Notes: a model not told the origin generated them from the letters alone. 48,426 nucleotides of DNA from CAYHBO01 sp964354855 (GCA_964354855.1 CAYHBO010000008.1:1-48426); one strand, 5' to 3'. Positions 32,907-42,435 are shown, numbered from the stretch's first letter. A program made the numbers and translations.

Positions 32907-34297
32907 GTGATTATTGAATGAATTGATGATTGTGGTGTAGTTGGCGTTGCTTTGGAGCGAGTTGCAGGGGTACAGAGACTGTTACGACCTATAGTCACAT
33001 AGGATACCCCAAGCTTGTTGATCAGTGCTGGATCAAAACAGTTGCGGCCATCAAAGATAATTTTATCAGAGAGCGTGGTAAATATCTGGGGATTGATGTT
33101 GGTAAATGTTGTCCACTCGGTCAAAATAATTAAAGCATCAACATTTTGTACAACATGTTCTGCGGTATCACAAAAGAGTATGCTGTTTTTATATACTTTT
33201 TTCATGTTATCCATGGCGACAGGATCATAGGCATAGATGATTGCCTGGTGCTTAAGCAGACTGTTGATTACATCGATTGCAGGTGCGCAACGAATGTCAT
33301 CCGTTGCGGGCTTGAATGAAAGACCCCAGATGCCAATTTTTTTACCAATAAGGTTGTTGTGGTAATGGCTTATTATTTTATTGATAAACAACTGACGCTG
33401 TAGGGTATTTATGGTATCAACTTCTTGCATCAGTGTCATGGATTGATGAAACTGTGCGCCCATCTGAATGAGTGCTTTAACATCTTTAGGAAAACAGCTG
33501 CCACCGTAGCCAATGCCGGCATTAAGAAAATGATGACCGATGCGTTTATCACTAGCGATACCACGCTTAACGGCTTCAATATCAGCTCCAACGGCGTCAG
33601 CAAGTAACGATATTTGGTTCATAAAGCTAATGCGTGTAGCAAGCATGCCATTGGCGGCGTACTTAGTGAGTTCTGCTGATGGAGGATTCATGATAATGAA
33701 TTGATCTTCGCGCGCTAATAATGGTTTATAGAGATCAAACAAAAGTTTTTGTGCGTGTTCTGAGTTTGTGCCAATGACGACGCGGTCAGGGTTAAGAAAA
33801 TCATTAACCGCATCACCTTCTTTTAAAAACTCTGGATTTGAGGCGACATCAAAGGTAATAGCTAATTGACGAAGATTAAGCTGTTGTTGTATGCGTGTGG
33901 TAACCGCTTGAACGGTGCCGACCGGAACGGTTGATTTATTGACAATGAGGCTGTACTGTGTGAGATGTTGACCGATCTCAGTTGCTACTTGCCAGACGTA
34001 TGAAAGATCAGCCGATCCGTTATGAGATGATGGGGTGCCAACACAGGAGAAAATGATTTCAGGTTGATAGGTGAGTGCTTGTGCAATTTCTACAACGAAG
34101 CGTATCTTTTTTTTTGCAATACCAGATGAGACAATTTCATTAAGTCCTGGTTCATAGAATGGGACTATGCCGTTGAGGAGTGCTGTAATCTTTTCATGAT
34201 CTTTCTCAACGATGATGATGGTGTTGCCAAGTTGTGCTAAACATGCACCGGTAACTAATCCAACATATCCTGCTCCAATGACTGCAATGGTTCTCAT
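32903..34297 (-). CDS. ugd: UDP-glucose 6-dehydrogenase
   Basis: Ugd oxidises UDP-glucose twice with NAD+ to UDP-glucuronate, a precursor of acidic polysaccharides and LPS decoration. The 464-residue protein has the NAD fold (IAVIGAGYVGLVTGACLAQ), the NPEFLKEGDAVNDF segment, DRVVIG, and the catalytic Cys in GYGGSCFPKD. The C-terminal UDP-binding domain has the GLSFKPATDDIR motif, typical of the family. It heads a minus-strand run with a glycosyltransferase and a methyltransferase. UDP-N-acetyl-mannosamine dehydrogenase is a related alternative, but the GGSCFPKD and length suit Ugd. Confidence 0.92.
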   Translation of the reverse strand: MRTIAVIGAGYVGLVTGACLAQLGNTIIIVEKDHEKITALLNGIVPFYEPGLNEIVSSGIAKKKIRFVVEIAQALTYQPEIIFSCVGTPSSHNGSADLSYVWQVATEIGQHLTQYSLIVNKSTVPVGTVQAVTTRIQQQLNLRQLAITFDVASNPEFLKEGDAVNDFLNPDRVVIGTNSEHAQKLLFDLYKPLLAREDQFIIMNPPSAELTKYAANGMLATRISFMNQISLLADAVGADIEAVKRGIASDKRIGHHFLNAGIGYGGSCFPKDVKALIQMGAQFHQSMTLMQEVDTINTLQRQLFINKIISHYHNNLIGKKIGIWGLSFKPATDDIRCAPAIDVINSLLKHQAIIYAYDPVAMDNMKKVYKNSILFCDTAEHVVQNVDALIILTEWTTFTNINPQIFTTLSDKIIFDGRNCFDPALINKLGVSYVTIGRNSLCTPATRSKATPTTPQSSIHSIIT

Positions 34298-34345
34298 GAG
34301 CAGTTCTCCTCTTTAAATGATTATGCTTTTGTAATGGGCTCAAGC

Positions 34346-34372
34346 ATAATACAAGGCTGCATGAATGATCAA
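34346..34372 (-). promoter_or_regulatory. Possible promoter for the ugd operon
   Basis: On the minus strand TTGATC (34367-34372), a short 15-base spacer and TATTAT (34346-34351) lie about 50 bases ahead of ugd. The spacing is poor, so this is tentative. The rest of the 203-base divergent gap to the binding-protein gene holds no gene. Confidence 0.25.
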
Positions 34373-34500
34373 GTTTTGTTTCTGTTTATGTGGTTACTGA
34401 TACGATTGTCTTTTAAAGAGATTCTTGATTATAAAAAACATAACGCTTTACGCTTAAGCTGTTTATTGATTCAGTTTTAGTCTTAGGTGGGAATGTTTAT

Positions 34501-35604
34501 ATGAAGTTTTGTTTATTATTAATAACGTTGTTCTCAGGTCAATTGCTTGCCAATCAGGTAAAAATCGACCTGGGAAAAGAAATAGTCTTTGGACAGTCAG
34601 GTGCGTTTACTGGATCAATGGGCTTATATGGTCAGACGATTCGGGATGGTATTAATGCTTATTTTAGTCGTGTTAATCAGCATGGTGGCGTGAAAGGTAA
34701 AAAACTCCGTCTTATCAGTCTTGATGATAAAGGGTCATTACCTTTAGCTTTGCAACATATAAAAAAATTGCGAGAGAAAGGGGTAACCATGTTTTTTGGG
34801 AATATGGGAGCTGATAATGTTCTTTCACTGCTGTCAGCTATAAAAAAAAATGAAGTAGCTATGTTTTTTCCTTGGAGTGGTGATTTGCGCTTGCGAGATG
34901 CTGCATTAACATCACTGATCAATGGTCCAGGGTTAATGCAGCCACAAGTGCAAAGTTTGGTTGACTATGCGGTCAAAGATCTTGGATTAAAACGAATAGC
35001 TATTTTTCATGGCGATGATTCATTTTCTACCGGTGTTGTGCATGATCTTTCGGTTAGTTTGCAAAAATTTAATATTAAAGAACTAGCGGTAGTTTCATAT
35101 AACCGTGCCACGCTTAGTGTTCGTGAATCGGCGGATAAATTGTTGGCAGTTGATCCGCGAGCGGTTATTTGTATTGGAACCAGTATCCCTGTCGTTAAAC
35201 TAATTGATTATTTTTTTTGTCAGGGACGGTATGCGACCACGTTTTTAGGGATTGATTCAACCTTGTTTGTAGGTGAGAAGTTGCGTGGCAAAGGAGTTCC
35301 TTTTTATTATACCGCTGCAGTTCCTGATCCTAGAATAAGCAAGATGTCGATTGCCAAACAGTATCTGCATGACATTGCGCGTTATTGTCCGCAAGAGACG
35401 CCGAATGTTTTGTCGTTTACCTACTACCTCAGTGCTGCAATGTTGGTGGCTTCCATACAGCATGGTGAGAGTATTCCAACGCGTGATGAGATGATGCACT
35501 TCCTGGAATCAATGCATCACTATGATCTGGAAGGATTTAAAATAAATTTTGATCCGGCGACGCGTCATTTGTATGGTACCGATGTATGTTTGATAAAAGG
35601 ATAA
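34501..35604 (+). CDS. Periplasmic ligand-binding protein (LivJ/Peripla_BP type), orphan of ABC genes
   Basis: Type I periplasmic binding proteins clamp amino acids, amides or related ligands. The 367-residue protein has a signal peptide (MKFCLLLITLFSGQLLA) and the hallmark FGQSGAFTGSMGLYGQTIRDGINAYFSRVNQHGGVKGKKL, with the fold continuing to the end. No permease or ATPase gene is nearby. Instead it is four bases from the channel-like gene at 35609, so the two are co-transcribed. In bacteria, such binding domains are known to be fused to or paired with pentameric ligand-gated channels, so it may be the ligand sensor for the neighbour. GGTGGG precedes the ATG by about ten bases. Confidence 0.85.
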   Translation: MKFCLLLITLFSGQLLANQVKIDLGKEIVFGQSGAFTGSMGLYGQTIRDGINAYFSRVNQHGGVKGKKLRLISLDDKGSLPLALQHIKKLREKGVTMFFGNMGADNVLSLLSAIKKNEVAMFFPWSGDLRLRDAALTSLINGPGLMQPQVQSLVDYAVKDLGLKRIAIFHGDDSFSTGVVHDLSVSLQKFNIKELAVVSYNRATLSVRESADKLLAVDPRAVICIGTSIPVVKLIDYFFCQGRYATTFLGIDSTLFVGEKLRGKGVPFYYTAAVPDPRISKMSIAKQYLHDIARYCPQETPNVLSFTYYLSAAMLVASIQHGESIPTRDEMMHFLESMHHYDLEGFKINFDPATRHLYGTDVCLIKG

Positions 35605-35608
35605 CGTA

Positions 35609-36694
35609 ATGATCAATTGGTTTTTTTATAAAACAAAGTCAGTATCGTTTTGGATTGTTGCATTACTTTGTACTTTTGCTTATATTTTTTTATTGCTTCA
35701 TTTTGAATATCTTCATAAGGCATGTCCTGAATCATATCCAACAATTCTTGAAGTTACCGAGAAAACAAAACGGCTTGCAACAACGGTTGATGTTGGTATG
35801 CATATTAAGACATTTCCAAGTTTTTCAATTACGAGTGGGCTTTTTATCGTAGAAGCAATTGTGTGGTTTCGCTTCGCAGAATCAACTGAATCGCTGCATA
35901 CGCTTGAAAATTTTGTTATCAAAAATAGTCAGTTGTTAGATTCTCATGCGGTTATGCATGTATCAAAACCAATCGTTAAATTATTAGGAGACCAGGTTTT
36001 GGTTGCTTACAATGTGCAAGCTAAATTTCAAAGCTCATTGGAGTACAAAAAATTTCCTCTAGGAAACCATCGTTTAAATATTGTATTGGTTAATGAGGCG
36101 GTAACGCCGCATGAACTTGTTTTTAATACAAAATCAACGTATGTGACTCTATCAAACGATATTATGGTAGATGATTGGAAGCCAATAAAGATGCATGCAA
36201 CAAGTGGCTATTTGCGTTCTGAGCTGGATAAAGATAATCAAACGTTATCGCTCGATTATCCATGTGCTAGCTTTTCGATTGATTTTGATCGTGTGGGGTA
36301 TAGAAGTTTAGTATCACTTTATTTTCCGCTTTTGGTTTTATTTCTTATCGGGCTACTCTCACTCATGATTAGTATTTTTGATCTTACGCGCTTGGGTATG
36401 ATTTCTGGATCATTACCTATGCTCGTATTGTATCGCTTGGTTATTGATGCGAATTCACCGCAAATTGCTTATACCACGCATATTGATTTTGTGTTTTATA
36501 CGTTGGTTCTTCTGTCGTTGCCTATTTTGATTTGGCAAATGTATGTGACGCTTGAAGGTCAAAAAATCGCCAAAATGAACGATGAAATGGCCAGAAACAA
36601 AATAAGAACGTTTATGGAAAAAATAAACAGCGTTGTTTTTCTGGGAGTTCTTTTATCGTTGATTATTTTGTTAACGTATAACTTTTTACGATAA
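35609..36694 (+). CDS. Predicted pentameric ligand-gated ion channel-like protein
   Basis: The 361-residue protein has an N-terminal helix (about 12-31), a soluble domain of beta character (about 32-230) with FPLGNHRLNIVLVNE in the position of the F-P-F/L-D-x-Q segment of Cys-loop receptors, then four helices: M1 about 233-255 with the conserved Pro at 240, M2 about 261-280, M3 about 290-312 and M4 about 340-359. The M2-M3 linker IAYTTHID matches the S-Y-x-T-x-x-D pattern of bacterial channels of this family. The Cys-loop disulphide is absent, as in bacterial members. The upstream neighbour is a periplasmic binding protein with a four-base gap. AAGGA six bases upstream supports the start. The family call is by topology and short motifs and needs a profile search; a generic membrane protein is the alternative. 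Confidence 0.65.
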   Translation: MINWFFYKTKSVSFWIVALLCTFAYIFLLLHFEYLHKACPESYPTILEVTEKTKRLATTVDVGMHIKTFPSFSITSGLFIVEAIVWFRFAESTESLHTLENFVIKNSQLLDSHAVMHVSKPIVKLLGDQVLVAYNVQAKFQSSLEYKKFPLGNHRLNIVLVNEAVTPHELVFNTKSTYVTLSNDIMVDDWKPIKMHATSGYLRSELDKDNQTLSLDYPCASFSIDFDRVGYRSLVSLYFPLLVLFLIGLLSLMISIFDLTRLGMISGSLPMLVLYRLVIDANSPQIAYTTHIDFVFYTLVLLSLPILIWQMYVTLEGQKIAKMNDEMARNKIRTFMEKINSVVFLGVLLSLIILLTYNFLR

Positions 36695-38110
36695 CGGCTC
36701 TTCTGGTTTTCCACCGATAATGTCGCCGTCGTTGATGGTTTTTATATATTTACGACCAACAAAAAATGCAGTAACAAGATAGGCTGAGGTTATTCCTAAC
36801 GTAATAAAATTCAGGAAAAAGCAGGTCGCATAACTGCTTCTTGAGAAAAGATTAAACACTGACCCTGAGGTCTTTGCCAGCGTTTTGCCAAAAGAATCAG
36901 ACCATGCTTTAGATTTGAATTGAATATCTTTAACTGTTGGAATGTAGAGCATCTCGCGGATAGGGAAATCAAATCCATAATTTAATGAACGTAAAATAAC
37001 CATAACGATGAAAATTACTGAAAGGCTTGGATGAACGATGAGTGCCGCAATAAGACCAATGATGGTGAGAGGCATGATCATAAGACAAGCTCGGATACCG
37101 ATGCGTTTTAGTAGGCTGGAGGTTCCAAAGCAAGCAAATACAAACCCCACGGCTTGAAACGTTGAGGTGTATTGTAACATGAACAAACTCATATCTGCGA
37201 TATTGTTATTTGTTGACGCTGCCAAAAGGACTTGCATTTGATAATCGAAAATAATAGAAATGATTTCGACGCTGTACATTAACCAGAAGATGCCAAATAC
37301 ATATGGTTCTGCGATCATTAGGCGTAAACCTTCGAAATATTTTTTAAGTCCTATGACAAAAGATGTCCGGAGACTTTTTTTTGTTTGATCATCAATGATT
37401 ACTTTTGATGGGTTTACAACTGCTGAATACCCTTGCATGTAAGCGTGAGGAACTTTGCGGAGGGAAATATAAACCAGTATAATGGCGGCGATAAGAAAAA
37501 CGCCTGACAATAAGGTTAACAATGATGACGATTGCCAGTCGGTCATAACGGTAACAATCCAATATCCCAATATTGGGGATAACACGCCACCTAATTTGCC
37601 GGCTCCAACGATAACGCCATAGTATCTATTGGCAAAGAGCGGGGTGCAGATTGAGTTTATAAATGACCAAAATGTGCTCAAAATAACTGCTGAATACAGA
37701 TCCATGAATATTTCGAATGCCCATCCTAAAATACGGTGGGGTCCCATCATAGTGTTTCTTAACCCAAGGGTAGGGTGAGCAAATATGATGGCAAAAAGAA
37801 TGCTTACGATGCCATAGCCACCAAGTATGATCCCGACGATGTGGCGACGTTTGAGTGTATCAACCATTTTAGAGTAGAAAAACATGTAAGGAAACATAAT
37901 AGCAATAGCAACAAATCGTGTGTATGGTTGATATTCTGCGCCGACAAGGCCAAGAAATATGGATGTTTTAAGAGAACGTAAGATAGAATACGATGCAAGA
38001 ATGAAAAAATAAGCAAAACCTATAAATCCAATCTTTATGAGGTCATAGCGATCGATTTGGAAATAATTTGAAAAAGAATTAAAAAATCTAGGACTTTTTT
38101 TATGTTCCAT
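36686..38110 (-). CDS. NTT/Tlc-family nucleotide transporter (copy 1)
   Basis: NTT proteins exchange ATP/ADP or import nucleotides and are a hallmark of intracellular bacteria such as Rickettsia and Chlamydia, and of plastids. This copy has 474 residues and about twelve helices. The ILRSLKTSIFLGLVG segment near residue 40 matches the conserved Arg-Leu-Lys region. GAGKLGGVLSPILGYW and DFPIREMLYIPT (the P-x-R-E-x-L-Y-I-P element) are family-typical. The start at 38110 is preferred to 38128 because GGAG lies seven bases upstream. It lies next to copy 2, probably in one operon, and its stop overlaps the channel-like gene's stop by 9 bases. ATP/ADP exchange versus nucleotide import cannot be decided. 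Confidence 0.9.
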   Translation of the reverse strand: MEHKKSPRFFNSFSNYFQIDRYDLIKIGFIGFAYFFILASYSILRSLKTSIFLGLVGAEYQPYTRFVAIAIMFPYMFFYSKMVDTLKRRHIVGIILGGYGIVSILFAIIFAHPTLGLRNTMMGPHRILGWAFEIFMDLYSAVILSTFWSFINSICTPLFANRYYGVIVGAGKLGGVLSPILGYWIVTVMTDWQSSSLLTLLSGVFLIAAIILVYISLRKVPHAYMQGYSAVVNPSKVIIDDQTKKSLRTSFVIGLKKYFEGLRLMIAEPYVFGIFWLMYSVEIISIIFDYQMQVLLAASTNNNIADMSLFMLQYTSTFQAVGFVFACFGTSSLLKRIGIRACLMIMPLTIIGLIAALIVHPSLSVIFIVMVILRSLNYGFDFPIREMLYIPTVKDIQFKSKAWSDSFGKTLAKTSGSVFNLFSRSSYATCFFLNFITLGITSAYLVTAFFVGRKYIKTINDGDIIGGKPEEPLS

Positions 38111-38156
38111 TACGTGCTCCGTTGTCAAAACTACTTATTTATTATCATAAATTATT

Positions 38157-39590
38157 TTAAAGTGTTGGATTATTCGATTGATTTTCGGGTGATTCCCCAT
38201 CTTCACCGATAACCAATTTTTTATCAAGTGCATTTTGTAAGGTACGACCTAAAAAATAGGTTACTACAATCCATATGGATGTTAATCCTATGCTAATCAT
38301 GATACTTGACATTAAGGCAACCGATTTTTCCAAGACTCCTAGTGATAGATTGATAGCAGAACCGGTACTTTTGGCTATGCGTGAGCCAAATGCATCGGTC
38401 CAGGTTTTAGCTTTAAATTTAATAGCATTAGTTGTTGGGATGTATAGCGCTTCTCGTGTTGGATGATTAAGTGCATAGTTAAGTGCGCGTAAGCCGATAA
38501 GGGTAGCGGTAAGAATCCAAGGGATTGGGAATAGGAATGGTACCGTTAAAATTATTAAACAGAGGAATGGAAAAACGAACAATGAGAATCTGATGCCAAA
38601 AAGTCGAAGCATTGGTGTTGTTCCTAAAAAAGCAATGCCAAGACCTATTAGATTCATAAAAAAGTAGTATTGTGCGTAAAATCCGGTCATTCCACTTGCT
38701 GTTGGATGCGCTTCATGAGCAAGAAGCATGACATAGTAATCAACCATGACAATAATGATTTCATAGAAGACGACCATCGAAAAAATACCTAAAACATACG
38801 GGAATTTAAGCATGAGCCGTAAGCCTTCAAAGGGAGCTTTGATACTATTTAAGAGTGATTTTTTTTCTGGAACTTCTTTGTGTTTTTCAAGTTGATACGC
38901 TTGTTCATAGCCGTGCATCTTACCTTCAGGAACTTTTTTAATGAGGTAATAGATGGTAATTGCTGCCGCGAATAAAAGTAAACTTCCGACGGCTAATGTG
39001 CCAGGGAGTAATCTTGCTTCACCGATTAATGGTGCATACCCCAAAACAATGTAGAGAAGCCCGGCTGAAAGAATTCCGCCTATTTTTGATCCAATAACAT
39101 AGAAACCATAGTAGTATTTTGCATCGCTTGGGTTGTTGACAGAATCTGCAAAAGACCAAAAACTGGTTGAAAAAAATGCGTCAAAGCTTTCCATGAAACA
39201 ATAAAAGATCCAGCCCAGCCAACGGCTTGGGGTTGCTTGCGTATTTGCTATGCCATAAACTGGATGAGCAAGAAAGTAAGCAAATATTAAGCCGCCAATG
39301 CCATGTGCGATAGCAAAGCAATAAAGGAGTTGATGCTTTTTAAGCCAATCGACCAATTTTGAGTAAATAAGAATTAAAGGAATAATAATGAGCAAAGAAT
39401 AAATTTTTGCATTGGGGATAAAGGTAGGACCAACCATTTTAGAGAAGATAGCAATTTTGAGTGGGCGCCAGATGACCAGGCATGATGACATGAGAAGAAA
39501 TGTTGTTGATAGCAGAAAAACTTTAACTTTAAATTCTTCTTTGATTCCCCATAGGGTCCATAATTTATTTAAAATCGTTTTCTGCTGCAT
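38157..39590 (-). CDS. NTT/Tlc-family nucleotide transporter (copy 2)
   Basis: A second family member of 477 residues, with about twelve helices and the segments VIWRPLKIAIFSKMVG, VIGSKIGGILSAGL and HPTREALYIPTTNAIKFKAKTWTDAFGSR, of which the last is strongly conserved in the family. The start at 39590 is chosen because a promoter lies at 39618-39646 and GGGA precedes the ATG; an in-frame ATG at 39656 lies upstream of that promoter. It is transcribed first, with copy 1 46 bases behind, and is probably the same transcript. The two copies are clearly paralogous but well diverged, so separate substrates (for example ATP/ADP exchange and nucleotide uptake) are likely; inference only. Confidence 0.9.
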   Translation of the reverse strand: MQQKTILNKLWTLWGIKEEFKVKVFLLSTTFLLMSSCLVIWRPLKIAIFSKMVGPTFIPNAKIYSLLIIIPLILIYSKLVDWLKKHQLLYCFAIAHGIGGLIFAYFLAHPVYGIANTQATPSRWLGWIFYCFMESFDAFFSTSFWSFADSVNNPSDAKYYYGFYVIGSKIGGILSAGLLYIVLGYAPLIGEARLLPGTLAVGSLLLFAAAITIYYLIKKVPEGKMHGYEQAYQLEKHKEVPEKKSLLNSIKAPFEGLRLMLKFPYVLGIFSMVVFYEIIIVMVDYYVMLLAHEAHPTASGMTGFYAQYYFFMNLIGLGIAFLGTTPMLRLFGIRFSLFVFPFLCLIILTVPFLFPIPWILTATLIGLRALNYALNHPTREALYIPTTNAIKFKAKTWTDAFGSRIAKSTGSAINLSLGVLEKSVALMSSIMISIGLTSIWIVVTYFLGRTLQNALDKKLVIGEDGESPENQSNNPTL

Positions 39591-39617
39591 AAAATTCCCA
39601 TACCTTTTTTTGCTTGT

Positions 39618-39646
39618 ATTGTATGAAGAGTACCGACCCCTGTCAG
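39618..39646 (-). promoter_or_regulatory. Strong sigma70-type promoter for the NTT pair
   Basis: On the minus strand CTGACA (39641-39646), a 17-base spacer and TACAAT (39618-39623), five of six matches in each box. Transcription would start near 39611, giving a leader of about 20 bases before ATG 39590. The remainder of the 349-base divergent gap to lon (39591-39939) holds only this and the lon promoter. Confidence 0.65.
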
Positions 39647-39844
39647 GTTGTAACACAACTATGACATATTTAACCGTATCTTACATGTTATTTTTTTAAA
39701 CAAATAGAAAATAATTAATTGTTTTGCGTACAAATTCCGAAATGATATTACGTGATTTGATTTTTAGTATAAGTGCCTTAAGGGTAAAGTCAATCGCTCT
39801 TTGCTTTCTTTATTGAGGTATTTTGTTGCTGTACCGAGTTTTTC

Positions 39845-39873
39845 TTGCGCCGACTGCTTTTTTGGCCTATTAT
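39845..39873 (+). promoter_or_regulatory. Candidate promoter for lon
   Basis: TTGCGC (39845-39850), a 17-base spacer and TATTAT (39868-39873) lie about 65 bases before ATG 39940. No CIRCE or sigma32-like element was seen. Confidence 0.4.
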
Positions 39874-39939
39874 TGTCCGATTGGGGGACTATTATAAGTT
39901 GTATTTTATCTCGTTCACTATTTCAATGCCAGGTTTTTG

Positions 39940-42435
39940 ATGAAAGAAATAAATAAAAGCGCCAACACTTACGTAGCTCTTGATGAGCCGATTTTTTTGC
40001 CGGTTCTTCCGCTTAAAAATCTTGTAGCACTACCGAAAAGTATCATTCCGGTTATTGTTGGTAGAGATTTTTCTATCAAGGCGGTTGATTTTGCTATGAC
40101 AGCAAATAAACAGGTTTTTATTACTGCGCAAAAATCTGTTGAGGTTGAAAATCCAACAGTCGAAGATGTCTTCACTCATGGTACGCGTGCGGTTATTTTA
40201 CAAGTAGCGCGTATGACTAACGGGACTTTGAAAATTTTGGTTGAAGGAGTTGCTCGCTCTCGCATTATTAATGTTGCTGATAGTGAAGGTTTTTTAGGAG
40301 TCATTGTCCAGGATCTTCCTTCAATTATGGTAGAGAACGAGACTGAAGCGACAGCGTTATGGCGCAACCTGTTTGAATTATTCAAAGAATTTGTCATGTT
40401 GAATGAAAAAGTTGCACCTGACATTATTCACTTGTTTAAAGGGCCAGAAGATCTTGAATATTTGGCTGATACGGTTGCGGTTCAAATTTATCTTGATTTT
40501 AATGAACGCCAAGAAATTCTTGAAGAGCTTGACCTTAAGGTGCGCGTGTTACGTCTTGCAGCGCTCTTAAAAAATGAAATCGAAATTCTTAAAGCTGAAC
40601 AAAATATAAAAAAACGTGTGCAAAGTCAGGTTGAAAAACATCAGCGTGATTACTATTTGAATGAACAGATTCGTGCTATTCAGCGTGAACTTGGTCGTGA
40701 AGATTATCAAGAAGAGTTGAATGAAATTCGCAAAAAAGCGAAGGCTAACAAAGTTCCTGCTGAAGTATTGGAAAAAGTTGAGAGTGAAATTAAACGCCTT
40801 GAGCAGATGCAGCCAATATCACCTGAGGCTTCTGTTGGAAGAAATTATGTTGATTGGTTGGTAAACCTGCCATGGCATAAGCAAACTAAAGATAAAGTAA
40901 GCCTTGCTGAAGCTGAAGCTATTCTAGAAAAAAGTCATGCAAGTATGAAGAAAGCTAAAGAACGAGTGATTGAGTTTTTAGCTGCGCGAAAATTTGCTAA
41001 AGAAGCGCTTACTCGAGCTCCAATCATTTGTCTTGTTGGGCCTCCCGGTGTTGGTAAAACATCGTTGGCGCAATCGGTTGCCGATGCACTTGGACGCAAA
41101 ATGGTACGCATCTCTTTAGGTGGTATGCGTGATGAGGCCGAAATTCGTGGTCATCGTAGAACCTACATTGGTGCTATGCCAGGAAAAATTATTCAGACCA
41201 TGAAGAAGGTTGGCGTGATTAATCCGCTGATCGTTTTAGATGAAATTGATAAAATGGCTATGGATTTTCGTGGCGATCCGGCATCTGCATTGCTTGAAGT
41301 ACTTGATCCAGAGCAAAACAAAGATTTTTCCGACCACTTCCTTGAAATTGGATATGACTTATCAAAAGTAATGTTCATTACAACCGCTAATGTGATGGAT
41401 AATATCCCGTACCCGTTGCTTGATCGTATGGAAATTATTTATCTTTCCGGTTATACCGACCAGGAAAAATTTGAAATTGCAAAACGATTTCTCTTGCCTA
41501 AGCTTTTCAAAGAACACGCATTTAGTGATACGAACATGGAACTTTCTGATGTGCTGATTAAAGAAATCATTAGTGAATACAGCAAGGAAGCTGGGGTTCG
41601 TCAGTTAGAACGTTTACTTGCAAAGATTATTCGAAAATGTATCCAAGAGCTCTTGAATGATAAAAATCTTAAAACCGTACAAGTAACGCCAGCATTGATT
41701 GAAAAATGGCTTGGCCCTGCACCATTCCGTAAAAACGAGCGTAAGCACGAGGAGTTGGTTGGGGTTGTTACCGGTCTTGCATGGACCGAAGTTGGTGGTG
41801 ATGTCTTGGAAATTGAAGTTACCGTTCTTAAAGGAAAAGGTGCTTTAACGTTGACTGGACAACTTGGTGAAGTGATGCAAGAGTCCGCGCAGGCGGCGAT
41901 GAGTTATACACGTTCACGAGCAAAAGAACTTGGGCTCAAGGAAAATTTTTACGCCGATGTCGATATTCACGTACATATCCCTGAAGGTGCTATCCCTAAA
42001 GATGGCCCATCTGCCGGTGTTACCATTGCGACTGCGTTGATTTCAGCGCTAACCAAAACCCCGATTAAAAAATCGGTTACCATGACCGGTGAAATTACCC
42101 TTCGTGGACGTGTTCTTGGCATTGGTGGCTTGAAAGAAAAGTTGCTTGCGGCTAAACGTTTTGAAAAAACAACCGTAATTATTCCTAAAGTTAACGGCAA
42201 AGACTTGCAAGAATTTAGAAGTGAGATTGATAAAGATTTAGAAATTATCTTTGTTGAGAACATGGATGAAGTTTTGGCGGCTGTGTTGGTTAAATCGCCA
42301 TTTGTAACGCCCGTAAAGAAAGCTAAAAAAGCTAAGAAGGCTGGAGTTAAAAAACCGGCAAAAAAAGCTAAGCCAGTAAAAATTGAAAAAGCTGAGAAGC
42401 CGGTTAAAAAGCCGAAGGTTAAGAAGAAAAAATAG
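39940..42435 (+). CDS. lon: ATP-dependent protease Lon with lysine-rich C-terminal tail
   Basis: Lon degrades misfolded and regulatory proteins. The 831-residue protein has the N-terminal LON substrate domain (starting FLPVLPLKN), coiled coil, AAA+ domain with GPPGVGKT (about 366) and LDEIDKM, and the protease domain with Ser691 (KDGPSAG) and Lys734 (GGLKEK), the 43-residue spacing of the E. coli Ser-Lys pair. All motifs are intact. Unusually, after the conserved DEVLAAVL end it continues with about 45 residues of Lys/Ala/Pro repeats (KKAKKAKKAG, KPAKKAKPVK) ending KKKK, resembling histone H1-like tails. The ATG at 39940 follows AGG by six bases; a TTG one codon earlier is not preferred. A bidirectional terminator follows. 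Confidence 0.96.
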   Translation: MKEINKSANTYVALDEPIFLPVLPLKNLVALPKSIIPVIVGRDFSIKAVDFAMTANKQVFITAQKSVEVENPTVEDVFTHGTRAVILQVARMTNGTLKILVEGVARSRIINVADSEGFLGVIVQDLPSIMVENETEATALWRNLFELFKEFVMLNEKVAPDIIHLFKGPEDLEYLADTVAVQIYLDFNERQEILEELDLKVRVLRLAALLKNEIEILKAEQNIKKRVQSQVEKHQRDYYLNEQIRAIQRELGREDYQEELNEIRKKAKANKVPAEVLEKVESEIKRLEQMQPISPEASVGRNYVDWLVNLPWHKQTKDKVSLAEAEAILEKSHASMKKAKERVIEFLAARKFAKEALTRAPIICLVGPPGVGKTSLAQSVADALGRKMVRISLGGMRDEAEIRGHRRTYIGAMPGKIIQTMKKVGVINPLIVLDEIDKMAMDFRGDPASALLEVLDPEQNKDFSDHFLEIGYDLSKVMFITTANVMDNIPYPLLDRMEIIYLSGYTDQEKFEIAKRFLLPKLFKEHAFSDTNMELSDVLIKEIISEYSKEAGVRQLERLLAKIIRKCIQELLNDKNLKTVQVTPALIEKWLGPAPFRKNERKHEELVGVVTGLAWTEVGGDVLEIEVTVLKGKGALTLTGQLGEVMQESAQAAMSYTRSRAKELGLKENFYADVDIHVHIPEGAIPKDGPSAGVTIATALISALTKTPIKKSVTMTGEITLRGRVLGIGGLKEKLLAAKRFEKTTVIIPKVNGKDLQEFRSEIDKDLEIIFVENMDEVLAAVLVKSPFVTPVKKAKKAKKAGVKKPAKKAKPVKIEKAEKPVKKPKVKKKK

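Noticed and set aside
39591..39656. N-terminal extension of NTT copy 2 to 39656
   Set aside because: A good promoter (39618-39646) lies inside it, so transcripts would begin after the upstream ATG.
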